A stretch of DNA of 64,000 nucleotides from Cotesia glomerata (taxonomy: Eukaryota; Arthropoda; Insecta; Hymenoptera; Braconidae), in NCBI RefSeq assembly GCF_020080835.1, contig NC_058160.1, positions 21,501,152-21,565,151 on the forward strand, in the 5' to 3' direction. Position 1 is the first letter of the stretch. Each line of letters opens with the position of its first letter. The notes beneath the pieces were generated by a model, which worked only from the letters and a program-made list of their open reading frames with translations, was not told the DNA's origin and made no database searches. Positions 23,207-31,560 of this stretch are shown in pieces. The position numbers were made by a program, and so were the translations under genes.

Positions 23207-25098
23207 AGGTGAGAATTGCTGGTCGATTAAGATTTTTTGCCCAAGCTTGGTCTTCAATTACTTCGGATAATTTCATTTTATCGACTATTTCTGGTTATAA
23301 AATTCCTTTCGTATCTACTCCGGTTCAATCCTTCGAACCTCCGGAATTTTCAGTTTCTGTTGCTGAAGATGGAGCAATGTCTGAAGTAATTTGTCATTTG
23401 TTAAATATATGAGCGGTTCGAAAATGTAAATATAGTAGAGGACAGTTTGTTTCAAGTATTTTCCTGGTTCCTAAGAGTAATGGGAAAATGCGTTTGATAT
23501 TAAATCTTAAAAAGCTAAATACTTTTATTGATCCATTACATTTTAAGTTGGAAGATATTCGGACAGTCTTGAAGCTCATGGTGAAAGGAAACTACATGGC
23601 CAGTATTGATCAGCAGGACGCTTATTTAATTATCCCAATTTATAAAGATTATTATAAATATTTAAGATTGCGGTGAAAAGGACAATTGTATGAGTATGTG
23701 TGTGTACCTTTCGGTTTGTGTACAGGTCCTTGGTTATTTACTAAGATTAAAAAACCTATTATCAACTATTTGAGAAGTTTGGGATGGGTTTCAGTTGTAT
23801 ATTTAGACGATTGGTGGTTGACTGCTGAGACAAAGGAAAGATGCGATGAAAATGTTGCTGTCACTAGAAAAATCTTGGAATCTTTAGGATTTGTTATAAA
23901 TGTTGACAAGAGCGATTTACTTCCAACAACTACTTGTCAATTTTTAGGATTTATTTTAGATTCTAGTGCAATGACTTTAGAATTAACTCGAAAAAAGAGG
24001 GAACACATTTTAAAATTGGTTAAAAAATTTAAAACAATTAATACCTGTTTAATTAGAGATTTTGCCTGTTTCGTAGGTAATATTATTGCAGCTTGCCCAG
24101 CTGTTAATTATGGCTGGTTCCACTCTAAATTATTTGAACGTCAGAGGTACTTATCTTTACTTCATTCTCACGATAATTATGACGCAAATATGCGATTAGA
24201 TCAATCTTTAAAAAAAGATTTTGAATGGTGGGAAGAGAATATTTTAACTGCTAAAAACCCAATTCGACAACATGAATATAAAATTACGATTTTTTCTGAT
24301 GCTTCATTAACGGGCTGGGGAGCTTCGTGCAATGATAAAGTTGTTTTTGGTCAATGGAGTTTGCGGGAAAGTTCCTTTCATATTATTTGTTTGGAATTAA
24401 TTGCAGCATTTAATGGTTTAAAAGATTTCGCTTCTCGATTATCAGAATGTGAGATTTTATTGAAAATAGACAACTCAACAGCTATCTCGTACATGAATAG
24501 AATGGGCGGAATTAAATATCAAAATTTAAACAATGTCACTTGCGATCTATGGTCCTGGTGTGAGCAGAGATACCTTTGGTTATTTGCAACATATATTCCA
24601 TCAAAAGAAAATGTAATAGCTGATTCAGCTTCTAGAATTAATAATATTGATACTGAGTGGGAATTGGCTCCTTGGGCTTTTAGAAAAATTTCTAATCTAT
24701 TTGGTCAGCCGTAAATAAATTGTAGCAAATTGCCGCAAAAAAATTGCCCGCAAAAAAATTGTAGCAAATTGCCGCAAATAAATTGTAGCAAATTGCCGCA
24801 AATAAATGTAGTTATTATTGTTCCTGGCATAGAGACCCAGAGGCTTTTTGTATAGATGCTTTTACTGTTAAATGAGACATTTTTTATTTTTATGCGTTCC
24901 CACCTTTTTCTTTGATTTTAAAGACTCTTAGAAAAATTCAAGTAGACCAAGCTTGCGGTATTGTAGTGGTACCAGAATGGTTTACTCAACCTTGGTACCC
25001 TCTTTGGTTGTCTTTATTGATACAACCCCCAATTATTTTCAAACCATCTGATAATTTATTACTTGATCCCTGTAGGAAGCTACAGCATCCACTAGCCT
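23207..25098 (+). pseudogene. DIRS reverse transcriptase / RNase H, with nonsense codons
   Basis: The frame overlaps the end of gag and reads ITSDNFILSTISGYKIPF, then GQFVSSIFLVPKSNGKMRLI, then SIDQQDAYLIIPI. The polymerase core is VVYLDDWW near 23800 (YLDD in place of the usual YxDD), and an RNase H start FSDASLTGWGA lies near 24295. A downstream domain, AFPPFSLILKTLRKIQVDQA, continues after a tandem-repeat frame change near 24714-24806. Three in-frame stops interrupt it: TGA at 23410, 23674 and 24873. All three fall where related proteins have Trp. The enzyme would copy element RNA into DNA. With these stops it is presumably inactive. Confidence 0.85.
24714..24806 (+). repeat. 24-bp tandem repeat inside DIRS pol
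   Basis: A unit containing 'ttgtagcaaattgccgcaa' is repeated about four times, one copy shortened. The reading frame before the repeat differs from that after it, so the expansion or a nearby indel disrupts pol here. Confidence 0.75.
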
Positions 25099-26074
25099 AG
25101 AAGCTGACCTTAATGGCAGGGCGATTATCAGGCAAGCATTTGAAAAGCGTGACATAAAAAAAGATGTTATTGATTTGTTAATGAGCTCAATTACTCTGTC
25201 TACTCAAAAGCAATATGAGAAGCCTATTTTAGAGTGGACAGAATTTTGTTATAAAAATAATTATGATGTTTTTACACCGAATGAACAATGGGTTATGGAA
25301 TGGTTAGGAGTAAAATTTGAGCAGGGTGCCTCGTATAGCTCATTAAATACTTGTCGATCGGCTTTGTCCTTTTTATGTGGGGAATATATCGGCAAAAGTC
25401 CGATGATTTGCCAGTTATTAAAAGGGATTTATAAGTTAAGACCTTCCAAGCCTAAATATGACCGTATTTATAGTTTAGATTCAGTCTTAAATAAATTAGA
25501 GGGAATGTATCCCTTGAGTAGTTTGAATTTGGATCAATTAAGTACTCAGTTAGTTATGATTTTATCTTTAATTACTGCTCAAAGAAAGCAAACCCTGAGT
25601 TTAATTAAAAAAACTAATATTAAAAGAACAGATAATGGTTTTGAAATAGAGATTTCGGATCCAATCAAAACATCTAGACCTGGAGCATCTCAACCCCTAT
25701 TAATTTTAAATAAATTTAATGAAAATCATAAATTATGTGTTGTTTCGGTGTTGGAAGAATATATTAAAGTTACAGAAGCGTTGTTAACTACCGATTCTCT
25801 TTTTATTACTGTTAAAAGACCTCACAAAGTTGCTTCTAAGGATACTATTAGTCGGTGGATTAGAGTATTTTTAGTTGAATGTGGAATTAGTCCTAAATTT
25901 ACACCACATAGCCTTAGACATGCGTCTACATCTTCAGCGAAGGCTAAAGGTGTAGATGTGGATGTCATTAAAAATCTAGCTGGTTGGTCTAAGAAATCTA
26001 ATGTTTTTAATACTTTCTATAATAGACCTATTATTAAGAATAATGATGTTTTTGCGAAAGCAGTTTTATCTTAA
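25076..26074 (+). CDS. DIRS tyrosine recombinase
   Basis: The frame is open from 25076 (immediately after an in-frame TAG that also looks like a splice acceptor, ctgtag) to the stop at 26074. The first ATG in frame is at 25181. The N-terminal half is the helical core-binding region (LSTQKQYEKPILEWTEF). The catalytic half has the expected tyrosine-recombinase residues: Arg in SLITAQRKQTLSL, His-x-x-Arg in TPHSLRHASTSS, a GWS segment in the His/Trp position, and the nucleophilic Tyr in NTFYNRP. It would integrate the circular cDNA. The frame is intact and all catalytic positions are present. AATAAA lies at about 26139. Confidence 0.85.
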   Translation, partial: EATASTSLEADLNGRAIIRQAFEKRDIKKDVIDLLMSSITLSTQKQYEKPILEWTEFCYKNNYDVFTPNEQWVMEWLGVKFEQGASYSSLNTCRSALSFLCGEYIGKSPMICQLLKGIYKLRPSKPKYDRIYSLDSVLNKLEGMYPLSSLNLDQLSTQLVMILSLITAQRKQTLSLIKKTNIKRTDNGFEIEISDPIKTSRPGASQPLLILNKFNENHKLCVVSVLEEYIKVTEALLTTDSLFITVKRPHKVASKDTISRWIRVFLVECGISPKFTPHSLRHASTSSAKAKGVDVDVIKNLAGWSKKSNVFNTFYNRPIIKNNDVFAKAVLS

Positions 26075-26190
26075 GTTTAAAATTATTTGAATAATGTAAA
26101 ACATTGTCCGCTTAAAAAGTGTTGTATTTTTAACAAATAAAAATATTTTGTTCTTTATTTTTATAATGAATTTTTTGTTTCAGTAATTGT

Positions 26191-26330
26191 TTAGTACACT
26201 CTAAACATCCTACATAGTATGATCTTTTCGAACAAAATATGAGATATAATTACATGATCGAGCGAGCTCGCCGAAGGCGAGCTCGCTCGATCATAATTAT
26301 GTCGATTAATTTTGTTCGAAAAGATCACTC
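26191..26330. promoter_or_regulatory. DIRS internal complementary region with hairpin
   Basis: It contains 'atgatcttttcgaacaaaat', as in the right terminus, and 'ttttgttcgaaaagatca', as in the left terminus. They flank a GC-rich palindrome (about 26252-26294) centred on GAGCTCGCCGAAGGCGAGCTC-like sequence. So it is complementary to both element ends plus their outer flanks, as expected for the template that joins the ends during circular DNA formation. Confidence 0.75.
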
Positions 26331-26420
26331 CCCAACCCTTTGATAATATCAATTTAAGAAATTGATTTGTGATAATAAACCCACCCGTAATCTCTTTAAA
26401 CAATCGGGACGCTGAACTCT

Positions 26421-26583
26421 ATGAATAAATATGTATCTTAGCAACGGTAGTGAGTTTCATTTTTTATTGTATATAATCTGAAGTTGGTGATAAAATTAGC
26501 GTACATAAACGGTACTACATAGTATGATCTTTTCGAACAAAATTAATCGACATAATTATGATCGAGCTTCGCTCGCCGACGGC
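26421..26583 (-). repeat. DIRS right inverted terminal repeat
   Basis: It begins 'atgaataaatatgtatctta', passes 'attagcgtacataaacggt' and ends in 'tcgagcttcgctcgccgac'. The first about 120 bp invert the left repeat. The last about 40 bp match the arm of the internal complementary region. Confidence 0.8.

Positions 26584-26656
<73 letters not shown>
26583..26656. repeat. (TA)n microsatellite
   Basis: An uninterrupted TA run of about 37 units directly abuts the right end of the DIRS element. The open frames on both strands across it are artefacts of the repeat. Confidence 0.95.
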
Positions 26657-26660
<4 letters not shown>

Positions 26661-28177
26661 CGTACATATATACTTTTGAACTATATGTATTTTCTGACTC
26701 AGCTCGTCGAGTTAAGTCGGAATATAGCAAAATTTTTCAAAAGTTGCGTCATGAGGACCATTGCAATAGTTAGATTTCTATAAAATCTACTAAAAATATT
26801 CTATTATTATTATATCTGTTCATACCAGAAATTTTTTCACGAGATTCCAGAACATTTATCATAAAAACCCGTTCAAATACACTCTGATACTTATATTGTC
26901 TGAGGTAAATCCTTAAGTATCTTACAATGACTACAATCGATAATATAATTGTATCATCTTCACTAAATAAGTCTATAAAAATAAATTATCGTCGACTAAA
27001 GTTGTTTGATAATTGAGTACTTGCGTACAAAGTATCCGTAATACCAAAAGTATAATTTGTCTTTTGATAAAGATTGAATAAAAGGAAGAGTACTAAATAT
27101 ATCCACATTTCCGGTAACTTGCGTAAGTAACCCGCCCTCAATTGCTCCCACTTATACTTCCGGCAAAGAATTCAATACTCTATCTCTGTTATAGTGAGAA
27201 AGTTACTGTTATGGAACTTGAGCCAATTTTAAAGTAACACATATATGTATAAGTAATATTGTAATTTCACTTTACCTTTTCACAAACTTTTTTACGGTGT
27301 ATTAATAGAGATATTGAACTACAAGTTATATAAATAAATAACTACCTTATATATTATCATATTTCTTTTATTTATGTAATGAAATGATAATGATAAAGTC
27401 TCTCTTTAAATTTATTAATAACCTTAATTGTCAAGGCCATTCATTAAAAATATTTTTAATTTTAAACGAAGTTTATGAAATTATTGAAATTTAATTAATT
27501 ATCATCAATCATCACGATGGAAATTAATATATAAGCACATTTGCATGTAAGTTAATTGCTGAGTCGAAAGTGCGAAAGCAATATGTAAACGATAATTGAT
27601 GCCGCGGTTATAAGTAAATCATTAATTTAACAAAAAAGCATTCGGTATAATATACGATCGATGAACTTTCTGAAAGAATACTTTAATATTATTATTGTTG
27701 TTATTATTTATTTATTATAGTTATTATTATTAAATTTGCGCTCCATTGCGTCTATTTGTTCGCATATCTACATCATGATTCACGCATCGATGATCACGCA
27801 ATTTTTTACTTTAGTATTGTAGATATGTTAATCGATAATTCACGTTCATTCCACTCAATTATAAATAATAGCAATGTAAATTATTTTCATAACTCTGCAT
27901 AATATATTTTAACACGAATATTGAAATTGTTATTCTTCAGATAATTATAGATAAATAAATGTATAAAATATTAAATTGTAATTTTAAATGAGATTATAGA
28001 GATATTAATTTTTTTATTGCTAGCAAATAATGGGAAATTTTCATAAAATATTGTGAATATTCATTTTTTTTTTTCGCTGTTTTATAAAAATTCAATTATA
28101 CTAAAATACCTGCATTTTAGCGAATTAAAATGTGATTTATGTGAATTTGTTCTCAAGCACAAATTCGAACAACGAGT
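26657..28177. other. AT-rich non-coding DNA
   Basis: No supported gene or repeat boundary was found. Confidence 0.5.
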
Positions 28178-29205
28178 TACACGGAAAGAACAATAACCCA
28201 CTGTACATCCTCGTATAGTATACTCCGTGGTATTTGTAGTGAAAAAAAATTTCAGACTATAGTCAATATCCTCCAAAGTATACTAAATTATTTTTGGACT
28301 GTACTTAGTGAAGTCTCCGATTTAATCGATTAATTTTTCTGGTTATATCGCGTAAAACTTCACGGGATATAATCTGAAAAATTATTTCGTGTAAATTAAA
28401 TTATCCCATAATAAAATAGAGATAGAATGCATGTGGTATCAAACTATTCGTAATGTGATTGGTCGAATATATCATAAGCATGAAAATATATGCAAAGTCT
28501 ATAGTCAAGCGCGCGCTTGCGCGCGCAAATTTAAATTCTAGTACTCTGTTGAAATTTGGATTATGCCCACGGTGACTCCGCCAATTTTTTTTCTAGCGCC
28601 TGCGCACCTAGCATTATCATATCTATTATGTATTTTAAATATTAGGTTAGTCAAATATTGTTTTGAATAATTATTACATACATCAAAAACATTTAAGGAG
28701 CACTAAAGCACAATTTTTCCGATAATTTGGGGTTAAAAATTTTTTTTTTCTTTTCTTAGACTCTTCGAACTTAAAAATGTTAGGCTAAGAAAAAAATATT
28801 TTTACATATCAAAATATATAAATACTCACACACTCATATAATTCACTGATTATATTTTAATTAATGTCCAATATGCTGATTGACTATAACTCACAAATTA
28901 TAAACAGCACTTTACGCGCAGGCCCTAGAAAAAAAATTGGCGGAGTCACCGTGGGCATAATCCAAATTTCAACAGAGTATAATTTAATTTACACGAAATA
29001 ATTTTTCAGATTATATCCCGTGAAATTTTACGCGATATAACCAGAAAAATTAATCGATTAAATCGGAGACTTCACTGAGTACAGTCCAAAAATAATTTAG
29101 TATGCTTTGAAGGATATTGACTATAGTCTGAAATTTTTTTTCACTACAAATACCACGGAGTATACTATACGAGAATGTACAGTAGGTTATTGTTCTTTCC
29201 GTGTA
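28178..29205. mobile_element. Foldback element, about 1.03 kb, TACACGGAAAGAAC ends
   Basis: Left TACACGGAAAGAACAATAAC (28178) is matched by its inverse ending at 29205. Inverted pairing continues for about 230 bp per arm, then resumes between 28540-28606 and 28917-28980 ('gtgactccgccaattttttt'). The left arm has an extra segment of about 130 bp (about 28410-28540) not found on the right. That segment contains the alternating purine-pyrimidine stretch 'caagcgcgcgcttgcgcgcg'. No coding capacity. A TA target duplication is plausible. Confidence 0.75.
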
Positions 29206-29253
29206 CTCGTGTGAGAAAAATTTTCTTTATAAAAATTTTCATGGAATTTCATT

Positions 29254-29386
29254 TAACTTCCCGCTAAGAAATTGAAAATTTTCGGAAATCTGGAAGTTAT
29301 TGGTTTCGCCCCGTTTTTCACAAATCGAGTTTTCATCAGGTCTCGACGTTTTAAGGTCCTACGAAGCTTCCCTGGCGATTTTTAAG

Positions 29387-29451
<65 letters not shown>

Positions 29452-30135
29452 CCTCTTATAACTATAGAACGGCTTGACCAATTTGATCGCGATTGGCGTC
29501 ATTCGGGCTTGACCTTAGATTTTTAATACAATTTGAGCCAATGTCGACCAGTAGATTTTGAGAAATCTCAAAAAAATTACGAAAAAAATTTTTTACAAAT
29601 GTGGTTTCCTTGGAATAACTTTTAAACGGGTTTACCGATCGATTTCAAAAGCTAACTTCTTAAAATTAAAAAACTACGTCGATCGCCGCCAAGTCGGTCA
29701 AAATCGGTTGATTCGTTTGTGAGTTATCGTTGACGAAAAAAATCGAAAAAAGGTGATTTTTTCGAATTACTCCGAAATTTTTGGTCTGAATAATTTGTGT
29801 TTAAAAGTAAATCATAAGAATCGAAAAATCGCGTCGAATGCTGCCAACTGCGTAAAAATCGGTTTATTCATTCAAAAGTAATTGCAGTTAAAGAATTTAA
29901 AGCATAATGTTTTATTAAACTTTTATCAGATTTGTGAGCTCGAATAAGAGCTCAAAAGCATAGATCAGCTAACTATTTGAGCTCGAACAGGACAAAAGCA
30001 TAGAACAGCTAACTCTTTGAGCTCGAAGAGCTCAAAATAACACATAATTATATTTTTGAGCTCGATGAGCTCAAAAACGTCATAAGTGCAATTTTGAGCG
30101 TTTAGGCATGGAATTAGCGGGAACCGTTTTCTTAA
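29254..30135 (+). repeat. AACTTCCCGCT repeat copy
   Basis: It has the same layout as the copy at 20035: AACTTCCCGCTAAGAAATTG start, (GT)n at 29388-29448, 'ggaataacttttaaacgg', 'aaatcggttgattcg' and 'gagctcgaagagctc' words. It ends at 'gcgggaaccgttttctt', lacking a short internal piece near the 3' end. Confidence 0.75.
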
Positions 30136-31008
30136 TTTTCTTATACAAGTATGAGTTTTTGAAATTTAATGAATACCGATATAGAAAGAAATTTTTTTGC
30201 TATAATTTTTTCGCTTTTAATTTATTTTTCTTTACGATAAATTTTTTGATATTTCATAGAAAATTTTGCTTTCATTTTTAGAAAATTAATAAACAATGTT
30301 CGTTAAACAAATTTTATTCCAAAATTAACTGTTCGATTTTTTATGGCTAAAAGTAGACAAAGACCTACACCTAAATAGTTAAATTTTTCTGAAACATTAT
30401 TCAATTCAAAAAGTTCAAACTCATATTTGTAGTGATTGATCGAGCAATTTATGCCCCATTGAGATTCATTTATATTAGTAAAAATATTGTATTAACGAAA
30501 TAAAAAAATTGAAGAACTGACAAATTCAATAATAATTGATAACTAAGCTACCATGTTTGCATAAAAACGTTTGCAAAAAAAAACATGAAATCTACTCTCG
30601 TGATATTAAATCCGAAAACATTCATTCTGTGGTTCGTATAGTACACACAACGTGTATAAATATATACTCAATTAAATTGAATGAATCAATCAGAGTTAAT
30701 GGACCATACGGTTCCAATTTCCAAATGTAATGTTACTAAAAAATTGAATGTAATGCATTTGAACAGACCACATAATATGTATTACAACATTAGTATTATA
30801 TTAACAAAAAATAAAATGTTCTCTGATTTATAAAATCTAGTTAAATTTCAACACTCGCTTTCAAAATTTTTATCGAATATAAAGAACATACTCTGACAAT
30901 CATATACAATGCCTCCACATCCTTTCTTTCTTATTTCCAAAACTATCAGATGCATTTTCCAGAAAAATTTTTTCTCTACCATTGTTATCTTATATCTAAC
31001 TAGCAGTC
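30136..31008. other. AT-rich non-coding DNA
   Basis: No supported gene. The open frame of about 64 codons at 30536-30730 has no recognisable domain. Confidence 0.5.
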
Positions 31009-31198
31009 CGCCCCAGCTTCGCACGGCTATTTAACAAAAATTTTTAAATTAATTATAATATCATATAGCCTATGTCAACCGGGGATAGTGTAGCTTTCCA
31101 ACAGTGAAAGAATTTTTCAAATCGGTTCAGTAGTTTCGGAGCCTATTCAATCCAAACAAACAATCAAATCTTTCCTCTTTATAATATTAGTATAGATA
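31009..31198 (+). repeat. RTE-like retrotransposon 3' tail (truncated)
   Basis: The words 'gtccgccccagcttcgcacg', 'ttcaaatcggttcagtagtt' and the end 'tataatattagtatagata' form a sequence I recall as a common short dispersed tail of RTE-type elements or their SINEs in insects. No coding part is present. A database search is needed for the family name. Confidence 0.45.
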
Positions 31199-31560
31199 AA
31201 ATAACTTTAACTGGTAGATTAATCATAATTGTGGCAAGTTAACGATATTAACATATAAAAAATATCGAATTTAAAATTACATGTAATTGATTAATAAATT
31301 TTGTGCAGCCTGCCAATGATTGGTAATTTTTTATTTTTCTTATTAATTTAAACTATAATCTATATTTTTTTGCCTGATTCTTGTAAGTTTTTGACTTGTT
31401 ATTTTCGGGTTTAAATAAAAACTACTTTAAAAAAATCAAATATATCAAAAGTATCGACTTTCATACATTCCTCTCAACCAACTAACCAATCAATGTCAAA
31501 ATAAGTCTTATAAAAAATAACACAACTTCTGCAATATTATTTATTTATTAATATTATTAT
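31199..31560. other. AT-rich non-coding DNA
   Basis: No feature seen except the 'attattat' (31553-31560) that may be the left target-site duplication of the next element. Confidence 0.5.

Larger units (their letters stand above)
21745..26583 (+). mobile_element. DIRS-type tyrosine-recombinase retrotransposon
   Basis: The order is inverted terminal repeat (about 21745-21879), gag-like frame, reverse transcriptase/RNase H, tyrosine recombinase, internal complementary region (about 26191-26330) and inverted terminal repeat (about 26421-26583). This is the diagnostic DIRS layout; LTR elements have direct repeats and an integrase instead. DIRS elements replicate through a circular DNA that the recombinase integrates without target-site duplication, and none is evident here. 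It lies directly after the truncated AACTTCCCGCT repeat on the left and before a (TA)n tract on the right. It is nearly complete but has nonsense codons in pol. Confidence 0.88.

Noticed and set aside
23410..24875. TGA read as tryptophan by an alternative genetic code
   Set aside because: The same genes use TGG for Trp throughout and the nuclear code of insects reads TGA as stop. Nonsense mutation is simpler.
26515..26773. Open frames of Ile-Tyr repeats on both strands
   Set aside because: They are translations of a (TA)n tract.
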